From the NCBI RefSeq assembly GCF_040869045.1, contig NC_090321.1:137135689-137199688 (forward strand): a stretch of DNA of 64,000 nt, written 5' to 3'. The notes below the pieces were generated by a model, which saw only the letters and a list, made by a program, of their open reading frames with translations, had not been told where the DNA came from and did no database searches. The DNA is from Eurosta solidaginis. Lineage: Eukaryota; Arthropoda; Insecta; Diptera; Tephritidae. Shown here one piece after another: positions 31,584 through 42,179 of the stretch. A program made the position numbers and the translations under genes. Each line of letters starts with the position of its first letter. Within the stretch, counting starts at the first letter, position 1.

Positions 31584-33669
31584 TTTTGATTTGATTTTAT
31601 TCATCCGTTTCTTACCATGTAACATTTCAACTTAAAATTAACATCATTTACAATTTCAACTTAAAATTAACAACGTGTTAAATCTTGATTCGCGCTGAAA
31701 GAGAGGGAGCTTTATTGGGGCACTGTCCCATAAGGTTGCTGTTTTTAAGAAAAATAACTGCAACCCAACCTGAAAAATTTTTCATTCAAATGTGCGTATT
31801 TTCGACCGCTCAGTGTGGTAATAGTCCGTGTGACACTTCTTTGCTGTACGGACGTCGAAATCAAACTAAATGCCACAGTTGACATGATATGAAACTTCTC
31901 GCTCTCTGAGAGCACGTGAAAATGTGCATTTTTTATAATATTGGCCATAGATACCATCATACTCAAAATCAAATTTGGGCATTTCAGAATAACTTTGGGG
32001 TATTTTACATGGTAAAGGTTTAATTTATAATTTTCACTGAAAACTTACTCAAGATTGTCAAATGGGATATCAAAAAACTCGAATTTTTGTCAGGATTACA
32101 AATCCGAAGAAAAAATAACTACTTTTCACCCGTGGAAAATTTATCAGTGACAACACCTTTCATCGAAGGGCTGCACACGAAACGGGTTTTGATAGCAGCT
32201 TTCGATTGGAGAAAAAGTCAGCTTCTTAGTCTTCGCATTGATGTAAATGGATGCATAAAGGCCAGGTTTTTGTCGAGCGTTGCAACATTTCACTTTTGAC
32301 AGCTGAGATAAATTGTAGGTATACGTATAGGTTAACGCAACATGTATAATTAACAGCCTTTTGCGGACGACAACGCAGATACTTCACCAAGTGATCTAGT
32401 TTCGTAATTTCTTATAAACTTTTTGCGTTTTTTATTGTATGTGGATATACATATGTATGTAAATAAACATTTTGATCGCATCAAAGTGAAAAAGGGGCTA
32501 GCCGTTCATTGTTATCTTATGGCGGTGCAAGCGCAACAAAGCAAAGCAACGCAATCGAAATATATTATTTCATATTTTTTCACTTATCTACCACAAAATA
32601 TTTCTACAAAACTTTACCTTTTTTATAAATTTTAATAAGTTTTTATCACCTTACTTGCTGATTTTTTGAAAATAATGAAACCGAACGGATTTCTTGGAGT
32701 TTTTTTTTGGGTAGTTTAGGCAACTCTATAGCCATCTGATGTTCAAGACCCATTCTTGGAAACGAACGAACTTTTGTTTACAATCGAATGAACTTCAAGA
32801 CCCATTCCTGGAAACGAATTGAGAGAGAATAAAAGTTTCGTATCATGTCGTCAGTGCTCAATGTGTTTGGTCGTTGATTGTGACGAAGTAGTCATTTTTC
32901 TTTCGCTCGTTGTATACGAATATCGCCGCTTAGCAGGTGCTAAGCTCATGCCACCCCTGCACATGAGTCAAGCGGCAGTTACCCACGAACATAGATGAAT
33001 GGATTTGCAACTCTTTGTTTCGAGAGAGCGCTGTCAAAATGCACATTTTTTATAACATTTATCAATGATGCCACTCCAAACAAAAATGAATAGATCTGAA
33101 AATGGGGATTTTTGACATACATTTCGGCGATTATAGTTTCAATAATTTAATAAAACGATAGTCGTAAAATATTTATTTCCTTAAAGTTAAAAAAAAAAAA
33201 AAAAATACGACTAGTTAGAGTTAAATATAAACAAATCTAAGTAAAATTTACATTTCGATTAAATTAATTAGTCAAATATTGTAACGCATTTAACTCGCAG
33301 TGAAAACCATATATTCTTTTGAAATTGCAGTAAATCGGACCTATGATATAATAGTTAACATTATTTAATGGATAGGGCTTATCCTATATGTCTGGCGTTC
33401 CAGGTTATGTGATCAAAATGGACTGGTTGCATCGGAAGTTCATATTTACAAAACCTATTTTTAGTGATAACTTTTGAATGGAAAATAATATTTACCCTCC
33501 GCCTTCGAACTAATAATACTTACACTAAAACAAGTATTTTAATCCTTTTTTCCATAATTTTTGAACGCTATTCTATAGTTGTAGGTCAAACTAAAGTTTA
33601 CCAAAATTTTTGGGACGTTTTTCGTTTTGGTTGGCACATCTTTTGTTCTGGCACCCGCTTCAGCTGACG
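31584..33669. other. Intronic spacer with diverged repeats
   Basis: No coding sequence supported. ATTTCAACTTAAAATTAACA occurs twice near 31624 and 31651. A pair of diverged related segments (GAAAATGTGCATTTTTTATAA near 31917 and CAAAATGCACATTTTTTATAA near 33035) suggests two old copies of one element. CAAGACCCATTC(T/C)TGGAAACGAA repeats about 51 bases apart near 32742-32815. Confidence 0.4.
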
Positions 33670-33722
33670 CGAGGGATTTATCTGTGATTGTTGCCAGCAA
33701 CAACTAGAAGATAAATCCCTCG
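33670..33722. other. 53-nt near-perfect hairpin
   Basis: Outer arms CGAGGGATTTATCT and AGATAAATCCCTCG pair perfectly over 14 bp. Inside them TTGTTGC and GCAACAA pair over 7 bp around a 2-base loop, with small internal loops (GTGA and CTAGA) between the two stems. It is not flanked by visible element ends. It could be a small MITE core, a structured RNA or a miRNA-like precursor; transcription is unknown. Confidence 0.7.
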
Positions 33723-34092
33723 TGAGAGCGAAAATATGAGAGCGTAAGCAAGAGATTCGTATCAATCTAATCTATGCCCACGAACGTATGTACAAAAAAC
33801 GTGTAAGAAGGTGTCAGCTGATCGCTCTCTCACTGGACAGAGTTGCCTAGTAAACTTGTGTGCGCTAATTTTTGACGGTTTGCAGTTTTATGTAAAAACA
33901 CCTAATTAAAGTTTGGAAAATTGTCAAAATAATTCGAAATAAATGTGTAAAAGTGCAGATTATAAATATGTAATATATTTATATTTATTTAATATTAAAT
34001 CCAGCCTTTTACAACATCAAAAATTAAAATGGAAAAAGTTGATGTTTCCCTAAGCATGCATGCAAACTGGTCAATGGCAACAGTGCTTTGTT
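33723..34092. other. AT-rich spacer
   Basis: No gene, repeat or structure that I can support, apart from a CATGCATG run near 34055. Confidence 0.4.
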
Positions 34093-34496
34093 AGCCGTGT
34101 TTTTTTTTTACACGTAAACGTCTATACGCTTAAACTTTATATGGACTGCTAAGCGACAAACTTTAAATACAACTCTGAAATTGCTGCGCATAAAATTTGT
34201 CCTACTAAATTTCAATACATTATACTCAGATGTAACTGAAATATGTGTCTTTGGTTCACCCTCTAATTCTCTGTATTCTATGTGTGTCCACAATTCATCG
34301 TAACTTATTTAGCTATATATGTTATACCCTATGGCCATCAGAGGGTTGTGTCTCCGCTTTTCGGTACACCCTGTGGCTGTAGCTAGTTATTTAACCACTG
34401 CAGCTAGATGGGTCTCCTAGGCATTGTATAAGCGAGGATAGGTGTTTTTTTCACGCGCAAACGTAAACGTATACGCGTGTATAAAAAAACACGGCT
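34093..34496 (+). mobile_element. MITE copy 1 of a direct pair
   Basis: About 404 bp. It starts AGCCGTGTTTTTTTTT and ends AAAAAAACACGGCT, with further inverted matches (ACACGTAAACGTCTATACGC inward from the left, GCGTATACGTTTACG read back from the right). Non-coding. A second copy in the same orientation lies at 34967-35364. Confidence 0.8.
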
Positions 34497-34966
34497 AATA
34501 TTAACATAGGGACATTGGAGGGACGAAAAATAGTGTGAAGCAAGCTTCACAAATCCTCTAGTAAGTCCCATTCACCACTTACCACAACAGAATTTGTTAA
34601 ACTACCACTGTCTGTATTTACAAACTTTTTTGAATATAAAGATGTTGCATGCGCGAACTTCAGTGGAAAGCAGCGGAGCTCCACAAAATTCTAGTAGGTC
34701 ACTTCCACCACCCTACAAATTTTAACACGATTTTTAACATAGTTTAAGTACATAAAATACACCGATTGTAGTTTTGGAGTATGAAAATGTGAATTCTGAA
34801 CACATTAGCTGAATGAAAAGTGTACAAATAATTGTTAAATAATAAATACAGACATTGGTAGTTTAACAAATTCTGCTGTGGTAAGTGGTGAATGTGACCT
34901 ACTAGAGGTATTGTGAAGCTTGCTTCACACTATTTTTCGTCCCTGCAATGCCTATATGTTAATATT
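34497..34966. mobile_element. Foldback element between the two MITE copies
   Basis: Arms of over 100 bp are inverted copies: AATATTAACATA, AGGGACGAAAAATAGTGTGA, AGCAAGCTTCACAA and CCACTTACCACA on the left read back from the right with few mismatches. The middle is AT-rich and non-coding. The arms include the first bases beyond the MITE ends, so the whole inner segment is bounded by inverted AATATTAACAT. Confidence 0.8.
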
Positions 34967-35364
34967 AGCCGTGTTTCATTTTTACACGTACACTTCTATA
35001 CGCTTATACTTTATATGGACTACTAAGCGTCAAACTTTAAATACACCTCTGAAGTTACTGCGCATAAAATGTGTACTACTAAATTTCAATGCGCATTATA
35101 CTCAGATGTAACTGAAATATGTGTTTTTGTTTCACCCTCTACACTAATTCTATGTATTATATGTGTGTCCACAATTCATCGCAACTGATTTAGCTATATG
35201 TTATAGACAGGCATACAACAGAGGGTTGTGTCTCCGCTTTTCGGTACACTCTGTTGCTGTAGCTAGTTGTTTAACCACTGCCGCTAGATGGGTCTCCTAA
35301 GCATTATCTAAGCGAGGATCACGCACAAACGTAAACGTATACGCCTGTATAAAAAAACATGGCT
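34967..35364 (+). mobile_element. MITE copy 2 of a direct pair
   Basis: About 398 bp; starts AGCCGTGTTTCATTTTTACA and ends AAAAAAACATGGCT. It aligns along its length with copy 1 (shared CTTTATATGGACT, GAGGGTTGTGTCTCCGC, AGATGGGTCTCCTA), with one short deletion near its right end. Confidence 0.8.
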
Positions 35365-35489
35365 GTTGTAAACAATACACACACACAAATATGTTATGTA
35401 CATGTACACAGCCGCACACATTGATTCCTACGGATTTGCGGGTTCGGTCAAACGTGTTTCGTACGACAAACGTCCGTACGTACGGCAAA

Positions 35490-35950
35490 CGTCGGTGGGT
35501 AACTGCCGCTTCAATTATTTGAAGGAGCGTTTTAGTTTCATGAGATCCTCTCGATCACTCGCTATCTGTAGAATGAAATATACTTTGTCGGTTACAGAGC
35601 GACAGTTTTTTGTTTTCACAGTTCGCCTTTGGAATAATCCACCAATAGCGATTAGAGGTTTGAAAAACACAACGCGGTTCAAATACGAAGTTATGCAACA
35701 CTTTGCCAAATGATTTGTATACCTCTCTCTCTATTTCTTCATTGTTAGTTATCTACTTAAATGGTTAAGGATTATTTTGTTCTTTAGTGTTTGCATGTGT
35801 TGTATAAAATTAAAACTTATTAACCATGTAAACTGATATGAACGCCTACAAGAATAGCTTTCAATATTATAAGTTTTTATTTAAAATTTTAGTTTGGAGG
35901 ATATCATGCACTGTAAATGTAACCATTGGTTGTTGTGTGTGATTAAAAAA
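35490..35950 (+). pseudogene. 5'-truncated Jockey-like LINE, C-terminal end and 3' UTR
   Basis: Reads NYLKERFSFMRSSRS, LSVTERQFFVFTVRLWNN and then TTRFKYEVMQHF before a TGA at about 35711. This is the C-terminal (R)LWNxLP... block of many Jockey-type RTs. A ~235-bp 3' UTR ends in an A-rich AAAAAATAAAGAATAA. It abuts a BEL/Pao integrase fragment on its right, so it was probably inserted into that element. Confidence 0.65.
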
Positions 35951-35954
35951 TAAA

Positions 35955-36600
35955 GAATAACTGTGCATTGATTGGCTCTCCTATAATGAAATGGGGTGGA
36001 GTTAGAGCTGTAGGATCGTTAGGGTCTTCGGACATTGGTGTTATTGGTCTGGAGTTAAGGATCCCTTCCACCTCTATGACTACTGTATCCAATCCTTCAT
36101 AAGTGAGGGATGCTGTAGAGGTGCTTCTGACTAGGAGATGTTTTGCCGATATAACCGCCGCTTCCCATAATCCGCCAAACTGTGGACTTCTCGGGGGTGT
36201 GACATGAAATGTAATTCCTTTTGTGCTACATTGTTAAATGATAGATTGACGTGACGAGTTGATATGCACCACTTCCTTGACTTCGACAATCTGGTTCCTT
36301 GCGCCCACGTAATTTGTTGCGTTATCACAATACAGATTTAGCCAATGTCGTCTTCTGCTCACGAATCGCCTTAATGCACAAATAAATGCATCAGTTGTTA
36401 AATCGCTTACTAGCTTCAGATGTACCGCCTTTCAAAACACACCCATAAAAGCTTTTTGTGGCCGCTTTCCTGAATTGACGAATAGTCGTACAGGAGTTGC
36501 TCTTGTTGATGGAAGGTTGCCCATCACTTGACTCAGCAGTCTCGGTTTTGCTCTGTTGCATCTAAGAGTACGCTTACACAGCCACCGATTTTGATCGCCC
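35955..36600 (-). pseudogene. BEL/Pao integrase fragment (element 2, 3' half)
   Basis: Not visible as one ORF but clear on the minus strand: RCNRAKPRLLSQVMGNLPST, then a deletion that removes the VDFxGP segment with the first catalytic Asp. Then KAVHLKLVSDLTTDAFICAL, IYCDNATNYVGA (second catalytic Asp), a stop, and PPRSPQFGGLWEAAV (catalytic Glu in WE), followed by GLDTVVIEVEGILNSRPITP and PPHFIIGEPIN, the start of the C-terminal domain. Upstream pol parts of what seems to be the same element are at 42180-43480. Confidence 0.85.
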
Positions 36601-37993
36601 GATGCCGGTCGTAATCGTTCGATAAAAATAAACACATGTAGGTATTTAGATGAGTGTATAACCATATACCGATCACCATATATATAATACTTCTATATCA
36701 CTACTACTGAACCGTGCAGCCTGTCAAACATTACAGTACAGATATACAACGAGAGAAGGAGTTTAAATATATGTATATTTCAACAAGCCGTCTTGCTTCT
36801 GTCAATATTGTACATTAGGCTATTTCGTTCTCCAAATAAAATAGTAGCCTTTGTTTTCCATTAGTATTATACAATTTTTATTGTTTTAAGAACTCCGCAG
36901 AATAGCACGACCGATTTGTGCTGAGTTTGCAGATATAGGTACGTAAATGAGCCCTAAGAGAGAAAAAAAAAGTGTGACGGACTTTTCCTTTGGTTTTGCA
37001 GGGGTTGGCCTCAGTCAGTCAGGGGTTCCTGAAAGTAAAAATGCCTACCGGTCCTTCTAAATGAATAACCCTGTTTATTTCATGTAAAAAAACGTTTTAA
37101 ATATTTATTTAACAAAAATTCTATTTCTACTCCTGTCTTAATCCTTTTCTTTGTAAGAGGTGACTGAGGTAATAAAGCCTCCGGCCTACCTATGCGGTCG
37201 AATGGAGTAAGAACCTACAGACGAATATACATTAGTACAAATGAAGTCCAAACCTTCAGGTGTACTCTTGGTCGTTAGTCATAAAACCTACCGACTCGTA
37301 TGCCTGTCTCCTAATCTCTGAATTTTAATGCGAATTCGTCGCCCTTATATACTAATTTTTGCACGCAGGCAAACGTTTACTTTATAATAACAGTTTCTAA
37401 CTAATAATATTAAAATATAAAACAACAGTTATGCCGGTGAATATTTCTTTTCATAAATATCCACGCACCATAATGCTCCTTATTGAATACAATGCCTTTG
37501 TATTTGCCTGTGCTTTCCAGCCTTCGCCTTAACTATTTTGTTTTTGTACATTTGTTTGTTGTCACCTGATTGCTTTGCCCAATGCTTTTGCCTTTTGTTG
37601 TATGGCGTGCGTTGGTGTGTTGTATGCTAGTGCGTAAGTATGTATAGCAAAATTCCAATTAGTAGCGGCGCTTATTTTTGACGACTTGCTGCTGATCTCC
37701 GTTGACTTAAGTTATTATGTATGTTGTATTTGTAGCTGGGTGTATTGGATTTTGAGTGTGCAAAGGGTTGACTGACCGGTGCATTTTTATGTTTTGTGCG
37801 TATCTACCTCCCTTCCAAATATTCAATGCATGTTAGGGTGATCCTATATTTAAAATTTATGGTTGCGAAAATGTAAATATTTTGTTTGCGTGCAAAAGTG
37901 CGCAAGTCTAATTTGTCCTTCAATTTAGTAATTATCAGTTCAATGTACAACAGAATATATGTATTTAGGGTATAATTCATAAAGGTATACATA
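36601..37993. other. Spacer inserted in BEL element 2
   Basis: No gene recognised. Sequence is AT-rich, with a more complex segment near 36980-37320 (CAGGGGTTGGCCTCAGTCAG, GCCTCCGGCCTACCTATGCG) that could be a decayed repeat I do not recognise. Confidence 0.35.
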
Positions 37994-39259
37994 AGTATAT
38001 TTCTGGTGCTTCATATAAAATGTGGGATATTCCATCCCAATTCGACCAATTTTGAACTCGACCCCTTTAGAACTGGCTGAAAGTTTTTCTTCTTTTTCTA
38101 GCTTACGAAAGACGTTTTTCAAATTTTTTCATCCAACTCAAAAAAAGTTATGAATTTAAAAAAAAACACCGTTTTTGTTCTCAAAATACTATAACTTTTT
38201 CAAAAATTGACCGTTTGGGATCTTTTTTTTTTAATTTGTTTTTAAATGTAGATACTTTTCGGAAAAAATTCAAAAAAATTTTTAAAGTTTTTTTTTTTTG
38301 TAATTTTTCAGTTTTTCGAGATCTTTGGAATTTCGCCCTTTTTTTCTCATAAAAAATTTCAATCAATTCTGCAATCATTCCCACTAATCCCGGAGTGGTC
38401 CGGGAATTTTTTTATTATTTTTTATTTAATTGAATAAAAAAACTTTAAAATTTTTTTTGTATTTTTTCTGAAAAGTACATCTAAAAACATATTTAAAAAA
38501 AAAATGATCCCAAACGGTCAATTTTTGAAAAAGTTATAGCATTTGGAAAAAAACAGTTTTTTTCAAAATATTTAAAACTTATTTTGAGTTCGAAAATGGT
38601 GTTTTTTTCAAAATGCTATAACTTTTTCAAAAATTGACCGTTTGGGATAATTTTTTTTTTAAATATGCTTTTAAATGTACTTTTCAGAAAAAATACAAAA
38701 AAATTTTAAAGTTTTTTTCCAATTAAATAAAAAAAAAAAAAAAAAAATTCTCGGCCCACTCCGGGATTAGTGGGGATGATTGCAGAATTGATTGAATTTT
38801 TTATGAGAAAAAAGGGCGAAATTCGAAAAATCTCGGAAAACTGAAAAATTACAAAAAAAAAAACTTTAAAAATTTTTTTGTATTTTTCCGAATATTACAT
38901 TTAAAAAGAAATTTAAAAAAAAAGGTCCCAAACTGTCAATTTTTGAAAAAGTTATAGCATTTTGAAAACAAAAACGGTGTTTTTTTTAAAATTCATAACT
39001 TTTTTTGAGTTGGATGAAAAAATTTGAAAAACTTCTGAAAGATGTCTTTCGTAAGCTAGAAAAAGAAGAAAAACTTTCAGCCAATTCTAAAGGGGTCGAG
39101 TTCAAAATTGGTCGAAATGGGATGGAATACCCCATGTATAAGTGATAAATTCAAATATTATTATAAATTCCAAGTTATTTCAAAATGTTTGTTCTTTAAA
39201 AAAATGTATAGATATGTGTATGTTGTGAGGGTACAAAGTCCTCGGATTTGGGGTCCTCA
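37994..39259 (-). repeat. Left terminal repeat of the small LTR-type element, split by a foldback
   Basis: The repeat's first part (TATATTTCTGGTGCTTCATA) lies before the foldback, and its remainder (TATAAGTGATAAATTCAAAT through GTCCTCA) lies after it. The order matches the uninterrupted right copy. Confidence 0.75.
38023..39130. mobile_element. 1.1-kb foldback element
   Basis: A giant imperfect hairpin. The ends read TGGGATATTCCATCCCAATT on the left and, reversed, GGGTATTCCATCCCATTTCG on the right. Inside, GAACTCGACCCCTTTAGAA, AGTTTTTCTTCTTTTTCTAG and the AAAAATTGACCGTTTGGGA block all recur inverted. The last block occurs four times. The centre holds CTAATCCCGGAGTGG and its inverse. No coding capacity. 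It lies after ATAAAATG and before TATAAG; the other terminal repeat of the host element reads AAAATGTATAAG without it, proving insertion. Confidence 0.88.
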
Positions 39260-40103
39260 CACTTCCTCCTCACCTGTCTCAACGAGACTCACCGTGACCA
39301 GCCAAGTGCGGGTGATGCGTACGCGGTAGAGATGACCCTCAATAAAGCGCTTGAAAGACTGCTGTTGTCGTTTCTGTGGCTGCTGTTGTGGTTGGCGTAG
39401 GTGTCGTTCGATGTCCTTGGTGAGTTCCTCTGGCAGTGGCTGAAGCGATGCTCCGCAGCGATTCTCCCACGTCTCCGGCATGTTGGTTTGGGCGCTGTTC
39501 AGCCATTGTTGTATTTCGCCTATCACATTGCTGCCGTCTTCGTCGTTATTGTTGCGGTCGCCGATATCCTCGTTGCTTGCAGTCAGACTTAGCACGTCGC
39601 TGCTGCTGTCCTTGAGGCTGCAGTTGACCTCGCTGGCCAGACGGCTTAAAATTTTGTTGTCGTCGTTGAGGCTGCCGTTGACCTCGCTGGCTATACGGCT
39701 TAATGATTCGTTGTCGTCGTTATTCGTTGTTGGCGCTTCGTATATCGCCTCCACGATCCTCATCTTGGTGGGGGGTTCCGTCCTCGCATTGGGGTTATAT
39801 ATCCGCATTCGTATAGCGACGTGCCGCCGATATTCGACGAATCCCCGGCCCTGTACCTCTTCGTCATCTTGGCGGATGGATATCTCGCCCTGCTGTTTTG
39901 GATGGTGGTTCTTCATCTTCTTCTTCGTCTTCCTCACTCTCCGGGGATATGGGAATAGGTGTGGGGTCCCGTACCACGGCCCATTCCTCTGCCTCTGACT
40001 CCGACTCTGTGAGGTAGCCGAATTCCTCGGTGGCGTCGCTATCTCGGTTGCTGCTCGTGGCCGGTTCCCGTACCTCTGCTGGCCTGGTTCTCCTCAGTTT
40101 CAT
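39257..40103 (-). CDS. Acidic Ser/Asn-rich protein(s) of the small LTR-type element
   Basis: Two overlapping frames. The first, 79 codons, starts MKLRRTRPAEVREPATSSN and is very acidic (SESEAEEW, SEEDEEEDEEP). The second, 226 codons, continues with IRQDDEEVQGRGFVEYRRH, a possible folded block VAIRMRIYNPNARTEPPTK, an internal repeat (LSRIASEVNGSLNDDN / LSRLASEVNCSLKDSS), and a basic end (KRFIEGHLYRVRI). The join GRDIHPPR/IRQDDEE suggests one protein with a one-base shift near 39867. The frame runs into the polypurine tract (ETGEEEV). I do not recognise a family. A gag-like or accessory protein is possible. Confidence 0.45.
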
Positions 40104-40523
40104 TCGTAGGGATCCAAAGTTGGTCCCTTCGGCGGCCTACTGCTCTTCGTCAGATTGGTATGGTGTACTCATCTTGCTTTGCTTCAAAATACTTTAAGGT
40201 TTGGCCCTCCGTGGCCCGATTTATATATGGTTTTTCTTCTAGAGCGTTAGACGGTACTTTTCCTGGCAGCGGGTATCACGCGATCATTCTTACCAATTTA
40301 GTTTTTGTGCCTTTCATCAGGATGCTGCTATGTTGTTGCTTGTCGCTGCCCTTCCAGTCGGTCGTGTGTGTGATGCCAGTCTATACTTTAAATGAAAAAC
40401 TGTTGGATTTTCCTTAGGGTGTTCCCACCGTATATGGTGGATTTAAAAAAAAGGTATATCATAAGTCTAGCTAAAGAGTATATTTAGGTGATTGTGCGAT
40501 TGTGGTTAGACTTTACCGGGCTT

Positions 40524-40788
40524 TTAGTGGTTGATCCGACGTCCGGCTACTTCTTGAAATGAAATTTCTTCGTGTATGATTTGACATTGTTCCGGTTGAG
40601 CGTGTACGTTATTATCGGTTTGATTCGGGTTGAGGTAGAATCTTACAAAATAGTCCGTTATTCCGCAGTTGTCTCGGGGTGTGTGTTCGTTTAAAGCTGA
40701 TAGAGCGAGATGCCTCCCTAGGTGGAACCTTGATCCATGTGTCGGTTCTCTGGCGATCTGTACTTGATTTTCTGGAAATATTATATAT
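40524..40788 (-). CDS. Short ORF after the right terminal repeat
   Basis: An open frame that starts inside the right repeat and continues as ENQVQIAREPTHGSRFHLGR, ending VAGRRINH. It could be the N-terminal part of the element's protein. Between it and the acidic ORF (40104-40523) the minus strand has several stops but fragments such as KVPSNALEEKPYINRATEGQ, so the source gene is probably decayed. No family recognised. Confidence 0.35.
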
Positions 40789-40938
40789 GTATATTTCTGG
40801 TGCATCATATAAAATGTATAAGTGATAAATTTAAATATCATTATAAATTCCAAGTTATTTCAAAATGTATGTTCTTTAAAAAATGTATAGATATGTTCAT
40901 GTTGTGAGGGTATAAAGTCCTCGGCTTTGGGGTCCTCA
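40789..40938 (-). repeat. Right terminal repeat of the small LTR-type element
   Basis: Uninterrupted 150-bp copy, including AAAATGTATAAGTGATAAAT, which is the empty counterpart of the foldback insertion site in the left copy. Confidence 0.75.
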
Positions 40939-40944
40939 GAAAGG

Positions 40945-41165
40945 CAAATAATGCCAACTGGCAACTACGAATTTCTCATGCACAAAAATAAAGGTCCTTT
41001 TGTCCCACCATCTGTGGACGTATGTAATATTTGTATAGTGTCAGAGAAAGCTTTAAGACAAGTTCTCAAGGCATGCCCAATTGGAAATACAAAATTAAAT
41101 TTAATAAAAAAAATTTTTCAAAATACAAGTGATGCATTTCCAATAGTATCTTGGACTATCACATA
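40945..41165 (+). pseudogene. Possible P/THAP9-type transposase fragment
   Basis: Open stretch reading MPTGNYEFLMHKNKGPFV, PPSVDVCNICIVSEKALRQV and LIKKIFQNTSDAFP. The pattern (glycine/proline, (V/I)PSxxVxxIxxxxEKxxR, then a helical run) reminds me of the C-terminal part of P-element/THAP9-like transposases. The segment is short, lacks upstream domains and begins only a few bases after the LTR-type element. The family call is weak. Confidence 0.35.
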
Positions 41166-42179
41166 GCCATCGAAAATTTATTTAGCAATGACATCTTTAA
41201 TAATCACCGGACACAGCTGGGTAAGGAAGTAATAATTTTTTATTTTGATATTCGTTTGCTTTTTGAAACGAAAAAAAGCACGGACGAATAAGAGTATGTT
41301 AGAAAAAAATTTACAAAATTGATATTATTTCAACACCAATAGCAGCCAGTCCAGCACTCGTATTTTGTTTACTTCATCAAAAATTTACTTCATTAAAAAA
41401 ACTCAAAATAAGTAAAATTTTGAAAACGTTTATATGTATATCGTTTGTTCAAGCTAATTCACTTTAAATTATTTTTAAAATCGTTTAAAGAAATGCTTGT
41501 TGGGATGTACATATATATAAGTATATTTTTATACATGTATATTTGAATTTTTTTCCTTTCAAAAATATGAATTTTTCGCCTGGTTTTTTTTTACTATTTA
41601 TGTAAATAATGTACTTTGTATGACTGCATCCCATGTTTAAATAATAAATACATCAAGCCTTGTATTGTATTTGTTGGCCTTTTCATTGTTTAATCGACTG
41701 AACTGAGATTTTATAACAATTAGTATGCAGAAGTTGGGTACTCCTTTAATATTATTTTTACATACGCTACTACAATCCACTAACACTAACAAAGCCCGCG
41801 CAAGCGCAAAACATACATTTGCACAGTTTCAGCAAATAATGATTGACAGAAAATTTGCACATTAGGAAGATAGGAAGGTATTGATATAGCAGTATTATAT
41901 CGTCCGATAAAATACGTGCAATTACTGTGAAAAAATAATTGTTTGTGCGATGGACCGAAAAATTGATTGTGTGCAAAACAGGCGCCCTTTATGGGATAAG
42001 CACATAAAAGCATAAACGCAAGCGTATTTTTGCGAAAAAGTAAAATGTTAGAAAAAAAGCTGCCGGCCGATAATCGGTTGCAATTTTAACACCAGCCCGG
42101 CCGAGTTCATCAGCTGATTGCAATTTTTCGGTTTATCGGTGGCTGTATAAGCGTACCCTAACACATTTTGTCATAATTA
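41166..42179. other. AT-rich spacer
   Basis: No supported gene. Contains TATATG-rich runs near 41510-41550 and a segment with CGCAAGCG-type words near 41800 and 42020 that may be the arms of a decayed inverted-repeat element. Confidence 0.35.

Larger units (their letters stand above)
37994..40938 (-). mobile_element. Small LTR-type element with acidic ORFs, type uncertain
   Basis: A ~150-bp sequence occurs as direct repeats at both ends: right copy 40789-40938, left copy 37994-39259 counting a 1.1-kb insertion inside it. On the minus strand the repeat runs TGAGGACCCCAAAGCCGAGG ... AGAAATATACA, a TG...CA form. Directly upstream of the left repeat on that strand is GTGAGGAGGAAGTG, a good polypurine tract. 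These support an LTR retroelement. The ~1.5-kb interior has no RT or integrase, only short ORFs. No clear target duplication or primer-binding site was found, so the class is tentative. Confidence 0.55.

Noticed and set aside
39480..39998. 172-residue plus-strand ORF
   Set aside because: Antisense of the acidic minus-strand ORF; Ser/Leu runs come from Glu/Asp/Ser-rich codons on the other strand.
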